Source: Mugil cephalus (Eukaryota; Chordata; Actinopteri; Mugiliformes; Mugilidae). Taken from it: DNA of 64,000 nucleotides. The notes below the pieces were generated by a model. It saw nothing but the letters and a program-made list of their open reading frames with translations. It had not been told where the DNA came from and made no database searches. How positions within the stretch are numbered: position 1 is the stretch's first letter; every line of letters starts with the position of its first letter. Where the stretch lies: NCBI RefSeq assembly GCF_022458985.1, contig NC_061782.1:17377672-17441671 (forward strand), given 5' to 3'. Shown piece after piece: positions 1 to 22,914 of the stretch. The position numbers were made by a program, and so were the translations under genes.

Positions 1-80
1 TCTCTTAGTTCTCCTCCAGTTCCTCTGAGCCTTCCTTGGATAGATGAGAGAAACTCTTCCTCTGTGAAAACAGACTGCCT

Positions 81-125
81 TCTCCTCCTCCTCCTCCTCC
101 TCCTCCTCCACCTCCTCCTCCTCTT
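81..125. repeat. (TCC)n microsatellite
   Basis: An almost pure TCC/CTC trinucleotide tract interrupted by one CAC. It lies in the presumed ank3 intron at the left edge of the window. The flanking 1-355 holds no coding exon that I can support; it ends in a long pyrimidine tract leading to a CATAG acceptor at 351-355. Confidence 0.9.
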
Positions 126-355
126 GCCTCCCATCACCTCCCCACAGCTGCATCTGCTACTTGTAAAAACACATAACAACTCTTAACAAATTAAGAGTCA
201 TGTGTTGCTGATACCTCCACGTGCCCACTCCCTATTCATCTACATTATTAATTCATTATCTTGTTTTGCATGTCTCACATTATGCAATATTTGTGTTTTT
301 TTCTCCTTTTCTTTTATCTCTTCTGCATGACTCTTTCCTTTTTCCTTTTCCATAG

Positions 356-1224
356 TTTGTGTGATTATCCCCTTAATGCCCAGAAGCACTGAAGCAGCTT
401 TTGTCTTGCAAGCACACAGTCCCCTCTTTTCAACACCAACACCTCCACCCACTCCCTTAACACCTGCTACAGCACTTAACTGCGGCCGCTTTCCCCTGCG
501 CCGCTCCCCGAGTTACGAGTCCTCCATTTTGCTCAAAGACTTGGCACCTTTAGCGTCATTTGAAAAGCCACACATCAACTCCCTCTTCTCCCTTCCCCCC
601 TGTCCCATTCCTCATTGCCCTCCTGCTGACCCCTATCAATCCCCCGCTTTCCCTTTTTCACCCACCATGTCCTCCCCAATCCCCCTCATCACTTCACCTT
701 TGCCTTCCTCACCTGCTCCGGCTACACCTGTCCCAACTTCTCCAACGTCCATCCCAGCCTCCCCCACTCCGCTCCTTTCACAAGCAGATCCGCACGCCTC
801 CTCTCCCACATTATCCGGATCTACTTCTGAGCTGTCCTGCCACGCTGCTGCCCCCTTCAAACCCGCAACCGAACCGACCGATCTCACCCCAATACCCTCC
901 CCTGTTGCCCCCAACCCGTCTCAACCTGCTGCAGTACCTATTTCAACCTCAGCCACAGCCTTGCCTTCGGTCGCCGCCTCCAAAAGCAAAGAATCTTTAG
1001 TGACCCAGCTGGCCTCCTCCTCTCGCCCTGTTTCTCCTCTTTCTTTTTCCACTCTACCTCCCATCTCTCCCTCTGGCTCTCGGTGTCCAAGCCCCAGTCC
1101 TTCATCCCCTCCTCTCCGCTCACTGTCTCCCTGTCCCGTTTGCCAGTGCACTTGCGCGCCCTCAGTCAACCCACCACCCACTCAAACCCACATCGACCCT
1201 TCTACGGTAGAAATCTTCATGTAG
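356..1224 (+). CDS. ank3: Candidate alternative Pro/Ser-rich exon of ank3
   Basis: A strong splice acceptor (a long T/C tract ending CATAG at 355) opens a reading frame that runs from 356 to a TAG at 1222-1224, about 288 codons. The product is low complexity, rich in Pro, Ser, Thr and Ala, with many SP and TP pairs, and no domain is recognised. It starts with two bases that complete a split codon. This is the same phase as the exon at 1780, so both could be joined to the same upstream exon outside the window. I found no donor in the phase needed to splice from here into 1780. It therefore looks like an alternative 3'-terminal exon that ends in its own stop, rather than part of the main transcript. 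The alternative is a chance open frame in C/T-rich DNA; expression data would settle it. Confidence 0.4.
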
Positions 1225-1779
1225 TGTGCTCTGTCCTGTATCTTGTTCTTTCACCTTTCCCTCTCGCACCTGTCATCCTCTGTCACACGTGAGCATGTAA
1301 CTGAACACCATGGCAAATATTAAAATCTTATACTGATCACATCCCACCCTTAGCCTTATGTCACTAATGTGTCCCACTTTCAATATCTTACCTCACTGAA
1401 ACCACTGGATTAACAATGTCTGAAATTTAGGACAACTACTTATAAACATTTCTTTTAGGGTTACTATCGGTTTGAATATACTTCTCATATGTGTTTAATA
1501 TTATAATTGTAATCGTAGGGAATGTGTTCAAACATACAGAATAAAATGTATGTACTGTATGTGCTACATATTGGGACATATTCTTTGCTGTTGGCTTGCC
1601 ATGCAGCCTTTATGCAGTTCGTTAGCAAGTCATCACCTCAGCTAGGGGTTGTTTGGATACATGCTTTACACTTCAGCCTCTGTGCCATTGTCCATGTCAT
1701 TTGGAGTATGTGTTTGGTGTGTTTTGTGGCTTGCTTTGGTGTGGGTATGTCTCTACATTTGTCATCCTGTCACCTACAG
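1225..1779 (+). other. ank3 intron, nothing further seen
   Basis: AT-rich intronic sequence between the candidate Pro/Ser-rich exon and the acceptor CACCTACAG at 1771-1779. No repeat or coding signal was recognised. Confidence 0.6.
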
Positions 1780-4700
1780 TTTATCAGAGCATTCTAGCGG
1801 AGCTGCAGTCCCCCGCCGCACTGCACTCTGACCCCCACTTCCTGGAGCCCGAACTCCCCGTCACCCCCAACCCTTCCCTTGCCCACCACCAACAGCACCA
1901 TTACCCAGAACCAGAGTCCCCTTTGTTGGCCGACACCCAACCTCAGCCCCTGCCCTGGAGTCCGGAGATAGAGCCTGGTAGCGGAGAGCCAGACAGCCCT
2001 CCTAGGAGCCCCCCCAGACCCTGTGAGCTCGCACTATCCGTCTCAGCCTTCGAGCTCCCTGATCCTGTTCCATCTAAGGTCAGGAAGCCCCACATCGCTC
2101 TGAACGACCAGCTGCTTTTGAGCGAGGAGGAGGACAGGTCCTTCCAGGAAATGGAGCCGACCTTCAAGCCCAAGTCACAGTCCTTCCCCGCCATGTGCGA
2201 ATTAGACGTCGACATGGCGTACTCCACATCTTCCCCTTCACTGTCATCAGTATCCTCAATAACCCCTTCATCCCCTGAAAGAATACAAATTGGAGATGGT
2301 GGCGTGCAGATGGGTGCGCTCAATGGGCTGCAAGAGGATGTGGGTTTGAAAGGAAGTGAAAGGGAAGTGAAAGAAGAAATAGAGAAGGTTGTTGAGATGG
2401 TTGCAGCGGAGTTTGCAGAGGGAAGTAGATTTGTGGAAAAGTGGGTAGAGCAGGATTTAATTAAAAATGTGGAAAGGAAATGTGAGATGATAACAAAAGA
2501 CAGGCCTAAGACGACAGAGGAGAGCAACATTTTGTTGGAGGAGATGAAGGAGTCTGAGGAGGGAGAGGAAGATGAGAAAGAGAAGGGAGAGAAAGATGTA
2601 TTAAAGGACCTTATACAGGATGAGAGTAAAGGGGGCATCTGTGAGGTAGAGGAGATGAAAGATGGACAGGATCTGCCAGAAGAGCAGCTTAATCTGACTG
2701 CATCTGGGCATGAGGCAGAAAAAGAGACGGTCGAAGTGAGTATTAAGGTAACGTCTGAGGTTGGAAAAGTTGGTGGGGACAGTGAGGAGAGGGTCGCCCA
2801 GGGTGACGGAGTGGATGATACAGAAGGGACAGCCGTAGTTAAGGATGAAGGGTTATGTGGCGGTGAAGGAGATATTTATGAAGTATTAGAAGGGGATCTG
2901 GCAGCTGAAGACCAGGCTGTACATGACCTCTCTCCTCAGCCCTGGGTTGAGGCTCTTGGGGAACTTCAGCCCAGTGAGTCTGGGTCCAATGAGGAAGAGG
3001 AGGAGGGCGTCAAAGAAGTCGCAGAAGAGACATTAGGAACTCTGTTGGATGAGGAAGAGAAAGAAGAAGGCTCAGAGGAGAAGGAGGAGGACGAAGAGAT
3101 GACAAGAGATCAGGAGACGCTTGATCAGACTGGACAGGCGGAAAAAGACATGTGTTCAATTTCAGGTTGGCACAGTGATTCATCCAGCGTCAATGTGGAA
3201 CCACCAACGCCGGGCCGCAGTGTCAGCTCAGACCTACTTGACAGGCGGGAAAGGTAAAAGCGATGCACAGCTATACTGTCAGCCTACTATAACTGCTGTT
3301 ACAGCGCATCATTTTCATTTTGTGTGTCTCTTTACATTATCTGGTTCTGGTTCTTACCCAACAGCCAAGAAAACTCTAGTGACTCCATCACTTCGTCATC
3401 TCGGGGCGAATCAGGGAGGTCCCGACAAAACGGCGACAACTCAAGGCACTCACCTCAGGACGGTTCAATGGAATCATCAAACAGCAGAAAGGAGGAAGGA
3501 GCACTAGTGTCGGAGAAAAAAGTCCAGGTAATGGTCCGTGAAGTACTTGTAAATAACAAATCGAATATCGATCGAATATCGATCTTCTCATACCTTGTGC
3601 TAAAGAATCAAAACCTTTAACGATATTCTAGGTTTCTCAGCCAACCATGGAGTTCAAGGATAAAGGACATCAGCAAAGTGTCACCACTAACTAATTATTT
3701 GTGTTTCCTTCCCCATCCAATGTGTAATGATTTTATGATGCCCTCCTCTGCAGAGGGTTAGTGTAGATTCCGGTTCAGAGGAAGAACAGACTGTAACCAC
3801 CAGAATCTTCAAACGCCGTCTCATTTTAAAGGTACCCGGAAAGCCTGCAGCAGAGGCTGGGCCTTGGTTTGGTTTGGTTTGGTTTAGTTAAACGGTGTGG
3901 TGTCAATCATAGTATCTGGGTGTACCAGTAGTTCTTCTCTCTTTGTGTGTGTGTGTGTGTGTGTGTGTGCATCAATGTGTTGTGTGTATGCTCTGCTGAG
4001 CGTGCCACAGTTTGTGGTTGAAGACTAACACAGTTTCCTTCTTTCTTTTTTCTTGATTTTTTTTTCCTCTGTGGTGCTGGTGAAGGATTGTTTTTTATCA
4101 TGTTTGAAGTAGACCACGAAGCAATGAGCCTTTAATCGTGTGCTAACCGCAAACATTTGCAGGGAGAAGAAGCAAAGAATATTCCAGGCGAATCTGTGAC
4201 AGAAGAACACTATATGGACCACGATGGTAACATCGTCAGTAGAAAAGTAATGTATAACTTCCTACACAGCTCTGAAATGAAACCAGTCACAAGAGAATAG
4301 TTTGTGAGGGTTTTTTTTTTGAAGCAAACACCATCAGTTTTTTTTTCACCTTTTGTCAACATCCTTCTGCCTTGTGAAGGTGATCAGGAAGGTTATTCGA
4401 CGGGTGTCCACTCCCACACCAGAAAGCAAAGGAGGCAGCAGCTGGCACCGTCAGCACAGTCCCATTCTCCAGGAAGATGGGTCAGAGGTTGGCACGAAGA
4501 CACCCTTTAACTTTGTTCCTTCAAAGTCTAATCTGCACGGGACTCCTCAGTTACTGTTATCCACTTGTCAGCAATCATCAGTGGTGATGAGAAAATAATC
4601 TGGGCTGACATAAACGTTAGGCTTAAAGCTGCACTGAACTACGTTAAAAAACAAAACTGTACTTTTTACAGCACACGTTCTGCCACATGCAACTTCTTCG

Positions 4701-5390
4701 ATTTATTTTAAGAGATTAAGAAAACAGAACTGTACTGAAGAGTTAAAGTAACATCTCACTTCTGTTTGAGTGCAGCTTTAAGTCAAAAGTCTTATTTTCT
4801 CAAGGTGGTGCAGTTGAGATTAATTGTCCTCACTATCTTTCCTATGGGCAACAAACATGCATTCATTTAAGTGCAAACTTGCATGTTGGGTTTTTGACAG
4901 TGTGATGTTTTTGCATAACAAAGGGGATGCTGCCTTTGCTGTTCCTGACTGTGTGGTTTCAGTGGTCTTTTAAAGCATTTACCAATTAGTCAACATTATG
5001 ACTAATGAGTGCCGTGACTCAGCTGTGAAAATTGTAAAAGACTCTGCTTCTTTTCTCGCTAACTCTTTTGATAACATCAAAATAAAACTGACTTCTTTCA
5101 GGTTTCTAGTTGGTGTGCGGTTTGGGTCCTAATTGAATTTTGCGTGATGGAACTGCCACTAACTTCTGCATAGCTTTAAAAATGTAACCTTTCTGGTTTC
5201 TGCTCCTACAGAGTGTGGAGTTTTGCTTTCTCAGATGTTCTGGTTTGACAGAAGATAAATCTCACGTGTACAGAAGACAAATCTCACGTATATTTCTGTC
5301 TCTGTTTGTGTTTTCTAGCAAGGAGAAGGGTCAAGAAATAACAGGCGAAAGGATGACAGAAGGTCAGGGGATAAAAAGCACCACTCATAG
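1780..5390 (+). CDS. ank3: Ankyrin-G C-terminal regulatory region (partial, six coding exons)
   Basis: Exons: 1780-3253, 3365-3527, 3754-3831, 4163-4246, 4380-4487 and 5319-5390 (stop TAG 5388-5390), all in consistent phase, giving 658 residues. Ankyrin-G is the adaptor that anchors membrane proteins to spectrin at axon initial segments and nodes; these exons follow its death domain. The first exon opens YQSILAELQSPAALH, resembling the human ANK3 insert YPSLQVELETPTGLH, then runs through about 400 very Glu-rich residues. A GWHSDSSS...LLDRR...DSITS stretch follows and matches GWQNETSS...LLDRL...DSITS of human ANK3. The fourth exon (4163-4246) reads GEEAKNIPGESVTEEHYMD, and the fifth starts VIRKVIRRV, as in ankyrin-R/B tails. 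The end, QGEG...DKKHHS, resembles human QGEG...EKKSHS. The 4487 donor (GAG|GTTGGC) is weak; without it the exon reads through to a stop at 4596-4598. The human comparisons are from memory, but synteny with ccdc6 also favours ank3 over ank1 or ank2. Confidence 0.85.
3153..3166 (+). other. ank3: Possible internal alternative splice acceptor in ank3 acidic exon
   Basis: TGTTCAATTTCAG ends at 3165, immediately before GT TGG CAC, which encodes the conserved GW motif. Splicing here would start an exon with two bases completing a codon, the same phase as the acceptors at 356 and 1780. It would skip the whole 461-residue acidic insert. Mammalian ANK3 joins its death-domain region directly to GWQNE in short forms, so an acceptor here is expected. 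It is inferred, not shown. Confidence 0.4.
3864..3887. repeat. (GGTTT)n short tandem repeat
   Basis: Four to five copies of a TTGGT pentamer in the ank3 intron just after the 3754-3831 exon. Confidence 0.85.
3944..3969. repeat. (TG)n microsatellite
   Basis: About 13 uninterrupted TG dinucleotides in an ank3 intron. Confidence 0.95.
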
Positions 5391-6810
5391 GGATGGTCGT
5401 GCTCTACCAGGTACAGTAGCCGTCCTTGCTGCGTGTCTGTGTGTTATTGTTTTCTTCATTTCATTATGCTGCACATTGTCTCCCACACAAAGGCAGTGTT
5501 CCACGAATGACATTTTCAGAGCTTCTCCATGAACAATGGCTGTGCACGCTGCCTTCCCAGAAGCTTGGCATCACAGCGAGGCTGCTAGGCAACCAGCAGA
5601 TATGATGCACAGAAGTGCTGAGCAGCTGAAATAAACATGCAGCCAAAACATAACCACAGCATGAAACCGAACCATTTAAAGTGCTGTATTTGTGCGCAAG
5701 TAAAATGACTTTCAACGGTAATGGTATGACGTTTTGGAAAATGACGGGAAAAAAAAACAAAAAAACAAGTTAAATCAGCATTTGTTTTGACCAGTCTTTG
5801 CCATCAGACACGCTCAAATGCTTCTGTGTGCAGACAGTTTTTCATCTTGTTTGGTAGAAAGGTTGTTCCGAGCGACTTGGAGAATTCACCACATTTATTC
5901 TATGAATGTAGGCTCAATCCTCAGTCTGGTTTCTTTGTGTAATCCCGGATCTCTGCGGGGCCATAACATTTGCTGCAGGACTCATTGTTCCTCTTTTTGC
6001 AGATGATGGTTGTTTATGACTGTTTGTTTGGGCTTGTTGTCATGCTGCAGAATGACTCTGGGACCAATTAAGTGTCACTCGTGGGACTTTGTGATGAATA
6101 GTAATTTAAAGCATCTAGTGTCTTAAACTTATGCACACAACTGTAGATAAGACTGATAATGATCTTCTCATTTAACTCTTAAACCCAGTAAAGCGTGTTT
6201 CTTAAATCAGACAGTTTCTATCTATCACTGTCATATAGTGTAAAAGGCTGACTGGCCTGAGTCTGGTTATCCCCTGGCAACATTTTCTGTCCTCTCCGTT
6301 CCCTGAGTGTGTGTGAATAGGGAACTGTTACAAAGGGAAGAGAGCTGATGGGAGAGGTACACACCTCAGCATTATATTGCCTCGCTGATACCACCCGTGC
6401 TTGTTTTTTGTCCGGCAAATCCCCAACTCACAACGGCATTGTAGCATCCAGAAAGAGTTTGTTATCCCACTGGCCAGACTGTTAATCCCTACTGCTGCTC
6501 ACCCGTATGTTGTTTGCAGTGAATCATTCCATCTGCACAAAACTGACTTAGAAACGAAACGGCACTGCTGTGAAGTCTGGCAAAGGGTTACCGTGGTAAC
6601 AAGAGGTCACCACAACAACCCACGGACCAGCGGGTCTTATTAACATTTAGTCATGCAAAGGAAGATAGTGACAGTTTAACTCTATAAAGGACATGTAATA
6701 TTTAATGAGAAAAACTCTACTATTCAACCCTAGATAATGTTTCTCTTAATCTAATTTGTTTCTTCAATGATTGTGCTGTGATACGTGATGTATTATTCTT
6801 TGCCTTTCAG
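5391..6810 (+). other. ank3: ank3 3' UTR start and probable 3' UTR intron
   Basis: After the stop at 5388-5390 a good donor (CTACCAG|GTACAG, exon end 5410) is followed by an acceptor (TTTGCCTTTCAG, ending 6810). An intron of about 1.4 kb within the 3' UTR is the simplest reading. It holds no ORF that continues an ankyrin frame. An X-box-like palindrome at 6587-6600 is listed separately. A donor 20 bases after a stop is too close to trigger nonsense-mediated decay. Confidence 0.5.
6587..6600. promoter_or_regulatory. RFX X-box-like palindrome
   Basis: GTTACCGTGGTAAC is a near-perfect inverted repeat. It fits the RFX X-box consensus GTHNYYATRRNAAC except for GT in place of the central AT. It lies in the presumed 3' UTR intron of ank3. 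Function is inferred from the motif alone. Confidence 0.35.
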
Positions 6811-7445
6811 ACGGATGTTTCCTGGGAACGTGACTGTCCAGAGTGATGGAGAGTTCCAGTGTGAGGGCTTAAGGCGAAGGTCCAGTCTGCAACTATCTGC
6901 TTCAAACTGGTGGTTTTCACAAGAGAGGAGTCAACCCTTTTGACTAAAGCATGAGCATGAAAAACTCACTCCCTGTCAAAGGTCTGGGAGGTTCTCACTT
7001 TCTTGCTGTGGCGGACCAGTGGCCAGTGATTCTGCTTCCTGTTTTTGCGTGAAACAATACGTGCCATCGGTCCACTGGCGTTGTGAGAGCTTTTTGTTTT
7101 TTGAGGAGCGTCACTTGTTGCAAACACAACAAAGACTCCCATTACTGACAACCACACAGGTGCAACTGTGACCAAAGATGGCACAAGAGCTCAATCCACG
7201 CGGGTGGAAAGAACGACGTAGACACAATAACACACGAAATATAAAATCTAATGGAACACTTCTGGTCCAACTTCAACACTCGCCTTATAGTTTTTTCTTG
7301 AACCCATTGTTGTCAGGATGTAAATTGTTTTGGGATTTTTTTTTTCCTTCCTTTTTAAAAACTTCAACTAACACGAGAGCTTTTTTGTGTATATACAACT
7401 ACAGTGTGTATAATTCTTAATAAAGGGTACAGGTTGAGAACGCAC
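6811..7445 (+). other. ank3: ank3 3' UTR terminal exon
   Basis: Follows the acceptor at 6799-6810 and runs to an AATAAA at 7419-7424. No reading frame continues from the coding exons. The end at about 7440 is estimated from the signal. Further AATAAA at 8286-8291 could give a longer 3' UTR. Confidence 0.5.
7419..7424 (+). terminator. ank3: Poly(A) signal AATAAA (ank3)
   Basis: A canonical AATAAA after about 600 bases of non-coding exon; cleavage would fall near 7440. Nothing else in this stretch would need it on the + strand. Confidence 0.55.
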
Positions 7446-9940
7446 TGAGCAGAGTGAGCTTTTCAAGTGCTTTCAAAAATTTACCGAAACAGTTCCACTT
7501 TTAAAGATTTGAGTGTAACTTCACAGGTTCTTGTATAATTAATTATTAGAGCAGGTATAATGTTTGTACATGAAGAAAAAAAATGCTGGTTTGATTTTAA
7601 CAGAAGAAATTTCCAGAAAATCAAATCTCAGTGATTCCCAAAGTGGGAATGGATTTAATCCTGCAAAAAAAAAGCAGCCTTTCAGAGTACTCATATTTTC
7701 ATGCATGCTGTTCACATTATTTTAAGTACGATTTTTACAAGTTTGCAAACACTGTATTCAAATGACAAAGCCCTTTATCTCTGTACACATATAGCCCTAA
7801 CATTTGTCACCAGTTTTATATTTTAAATTGAAAAACGTTACCATTAAAGCATTTATCATGTTGGGGTGAGGAATGAAAAAAAAAGTTCTATAGCTTCTTG
7901 AGGATGTGATGTCTCGTCTGTATGTGTAAAACTGGAGGGCAGCTTCTGCTACGAGAACGAAGTAATCTGAATGTAAATGCTAGTAGGCTGGCTCGCTGTA
8001 AAATTATAACTGTATCGTGCGTATTGGCTATAAGGTGTAGGAGTCTCTGTACACTGTTAGACTGTTTGTAATCATTTTAGCAGTGTGTTGATTTGGTTTT
8101 CTAATGGCTGCTGTGGTTATTAAAGGAAAACTGGGGCATTTCACTTTGGATTTTTTGGTGAAGTATTTCCTTAATTTAAAACCTACTCACATTAAGGACA
8201 CATTAAGTCATTATTTGATTGTAGCTCTAAATAGCATATTGTATGACAAAACACTGGATGGTCAAAAACAATTATTTAAGCATTAAATAAATTGTGTTTA
8301 ACTCTGAAACTGTGTGATCTCTTTAGGCTTGAGAGTCTGTATATGCAGTGTCGAATAGAATTGTTTTCACTAGCTCACTGACAAACGTTTTACTTTAGGA
8401 CTTCTCTTTGTATTGGTTTTCATTAGATGCCCATGTAGTTCAAGTGTGGTGTTCTACTGGTGCGATGGCTCAGTATGCTGATGTCTATGCTGTGGACATT
8501 AAAATATAACTTTATTTTTCTTTATTTTGGGGAGGGGGGGTTTGAAGGAAGCTAGGTTGGGTGCTGTATCATATCCCTTATTCTACTATGTCAATCAGGG
8601 GTTAGAGGATCCTTTGATATGGTTGAACTATCGATTTTGTCAATTTTGTTTGATATGTGTTTTCACCTGAGCAGACTTTTTTGATGTACAATTCTTACTA
8701 ACAGAGTGAAGCCATTGAAATGTAACTATTCTAGCACTTTGGTTATTCAAGGTCTTTTAGAGGCTATAGCAGCAATGATGCCACCACAAATGTTTCAGAC
8801 GTCTTTAAGAAAAAAAAATCAACCTAAAAATAAAAATGCAATGATTTCGCAGTACACTTGTTTCCTTTCTTTTCTTTGTGTCCTTGAACATTTTTATTGT
8901 GGAAGTAATGTGATGACAGTGATGTCACGGGAGACCCTGCCCTTCATTCAATGTTATGTACTTCTTTATTTCAGAGTGTCCGGGAGCACAGTGTCCCAGG
9001 ATTGTATGCCTGGACTAACTAGCTTGTGCAGACTAGCAAATGGCAGCAACTCCCAATTTATACCCACTGTGGAATGAATAAAGGATTATCCTAATTTAAT
9101 TAATTAATTTAAAAAAAAGCCTTGCATCTCATAATTTATGATATAATAACACTTCACCTTTATGTAGTCATGGAAATATTAAAATCTTTTTAGCTTCAGC
9201 GAAAACAGAAATTATAAGGAATGCACTGCATCACCTCATTTCATATATTCATCTTCTTACCCCGCTGTCTTTGTGTGTGTGGGTGTGAGCTGAACAACCC
9301 ATATGCCATCACTACCTACTGGTACTATTATTTTCACAAGACTGCTCATTGTGATATTACACTAAAACGATCTGATCGAGCACTTTCATGTGGATGTCAT
9401 GATTAAGGACGGAAACAATACAGACACCCTTAAAAATCTGTGATATATTTTTTTCAAGAGTGAATAAACAGCATGTTGTAACAAGCAGTGCTTATTGTCA
9501 CACCTCTACAGCAATGTTGAGAAAAACATGCAGAAGTGTGAGGAGACTGTTTCTCCTAGTGCCACTGTGCTACATGTATACTGACAAGACACATGCTACT
9601 ATAAGTGTGACTACTGCCACACTACTTTGTCTACTACACTACAACAATTACGACACAGAATATAAAATGATTTTAAAGATGAGATATGCAGAATCTACAA
9701 CGTTCAACTGCTTCAACTTGCTGATAAATACAAGCGTACACTGTTATTTACAACTACACATGCTGCAGGTACAGAAGCTGCATATGCAATAAATGGATGA
9801 ATGAATGAATGAATGAATGAATGAATGAATGAATACTGCTATTCGACTAGAGTGAACATTATTATGCACATATATCCATGCGAGTGGGTTCAGCTGAGAG
9901 TCCAGTCTTGGAAGAAGTTGATAAAGGGTGCATCGTGTAG
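7446..9940. other. Intergenic region ank3-ccdc6
   Basis: About 2.5 kb of AT-rich DNA without a supportable exon. It holds an extra AATAAA at 8286-8291 (a possible distal ank3 poly(A) site) and an ATGA microsatellite at 9797-9834. Open frames here (for example 8706-9077 and 9460-9792) show no recognisable domain and I regard them as chance. Confidence 0.6.
9797..9834. repeat. (ATGA)n microsatellite
   Basis: About nine uninterrupted ATGA tetramers about 260 bases upstream of the ccdc6 start codon. Confidence 0.95.
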
Positions 9941-10090
9941 TACTGGAGACAGCCTGGCGGGGGCGCTGTCCTGACACGAGGGAGCAAGGTGACACGGTGT
10001 TTCTGCTGCAGCTGCCGTCGTCTTCCCTTCTCCACACACCACACCATAGACACACACCGCACACACACACACACTGTCTGTCTCACAACC

Positions 10091-21538
<11,448 letters not shown>

Positions 21539-22630
21539 CGCCACACACGGTCTCTGTCTTTTGCGCGTGAGCGCGCCCACTGAATGCCACGATGCTACCG
21601 CAGCAAGCTTCCATCATTACCAGCTCTGGAAGTCAAGTTTCTTACTCTTATCCAACTCCACAAAAAGACGCAGCTTCAAATGGTTTGTGAGGGGAAAAGA
21701 AACAAGATGGCAACTCACCCTCAGTGAAGCTGGTCGCCTGCCAAATCCACTTGTGGCGTTACTTAACTTCTCTTAAAAGGAATGGATGGACTGAAAAATA
21801 ATCGCTTCTGGGATTTGTAGGATAATTATCTGTTCCACCTTCTGTCTTGTACATGTTATGTTTTTTTTTTTTTTTTTTTTTCTTTGCTTGGGACTTTAGC
21901 CGGTTGGAATTGTTGTTGTGGCGCTTCTAAGATAGCACAAACAGCACATACAGTATGTCTCATGGTGGTGTTTTATGCTAGGTTGGATGTTTGGATTAAT
22001 GGATGAATGGACAGATGGCTAGACAATGGATGGATTAATAGATGGATGTGGTCAATTCTTTTCATGCCTATAATATGACACTTGGTTGCAGTAGTGTCCT
22101 CCACTCCGGCTTACCTTTTTGTTTTGAAGCAGTGTCAAGAATTCACACCTACTCCAGGTTTAATGTGGCTTTTATTAGGTCAACAACAGGTGTCATAGAA
22201 GAGAGCGTTAAGTTTCTCTATTAGAGGGCATTGATCAAACAGAGCTTGTGGCACAATTATTTTTGTTTCTGAAACCTTTCAAGACTCTGCTGCTCTTCAG
22301 TTAAAATGAAAAGGAAAAAAAAAACAAAAAACATCGAGGATGGACACAGGTACATAAACCACAGATAAATGTCGCCTTTTGAGGTCGTTAAAAATATAGT
22401 CTGAGGTGTTTCAACTTAGTCATGTACTCAGTCTCTTCTCTGCTCTTCTCTCTCTTTCTCTGGTGTATTTCTGAAAGCTTATATCATCCTAATGGATATT
22501 CCTCATCAGAAAAAGGAAAAAAAAACAATGCTCTTTACACTAAATATACATACTGCTAAAACATTCTAAATGAATGGTACTGTTGAACTAAATTTCTATG
22601 TATGATTAAAGCTCTTGAGATGACAACTTC
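21539..22630 (+). other. ccdc6: ccdc6 3' UTR
   Basis: Follows the TAA at 21536-21538. It contains a T-run at about 21862-21880 and ATTAAA at 22605-22610 followed by a T/GT-rich stretch, suggesting cleavage near 22630. An AATAAA at 22909-22914 may give a longer form. Confidence 0.6.
22605..22610 (+). terminator. ccdc6: Poly(A) signal ATTAAA (ccdc6)
   Basis: The common variant hexamer, with a TGTTTTTAATTGTC-type downstream element. A canonical AATAAA lies about 300 bases further on, at 22909-22914. Confidence 0.5.
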
Positions 22631-22914
22631 TGTTTTTAATTGTCAGTTTTATGGATAGCGTATGCTACTTGTTTGTAACGTGAGAACTATGAGGGTTCGC
22701 ATATAATCGAGCCTCGTTTATAATTATCATTTCCCCCCGTGACAAAACCCCTGCAATTTGATGCACACACTTAATTGAACTGATCCTTACATTTGCACAG
22801 GTTCCCGATTGATATTGTTGTGTATTTAACTTCACTGGAATGTTTCATTGTGAAAATTGACCTCCCACCAACCCCTCATAGTAGTTGATGGAAAATGTTT
22901 GTGCCTTAAATAAA

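Noticed and set aside
636..1181. Gly/Glu-rich - strand open frames opposite the Pro/Ser-rich + strand frame
   Set aside because: They are the mirror of the C/T-rich + strand sequence, have no splice support and resemble no family.
1943..2638. 231-codon - strand Ser-rich open frame
   Set aside because: Shadow of the acidic ank3 exon on the + strand, which has proper splice sites and family similarity.
4488..4598. Read-through C-terminus of ank3 ending at 4598
   Set aside because: Open for 36 more codons but without family similarity; a phase-0 donor at 4487 joins to an exon with an ANK3-like end. Kept only as an alternative.
1780..5390. Assignment to ank1 or ank2
   Set aside because: The GEEAKNIPGESVTEE module resembles ankyrin-R/B tails. 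The GW...LLDR...DSITS segment, the QGEG...KKHHS end and synteny with ccdc6 favour ank3.
9460..9792. 110-codon open frame between ank3 and ccdc6
   Set aside because: No domain, no promoter or splice context, AT-rich; treated as chance.
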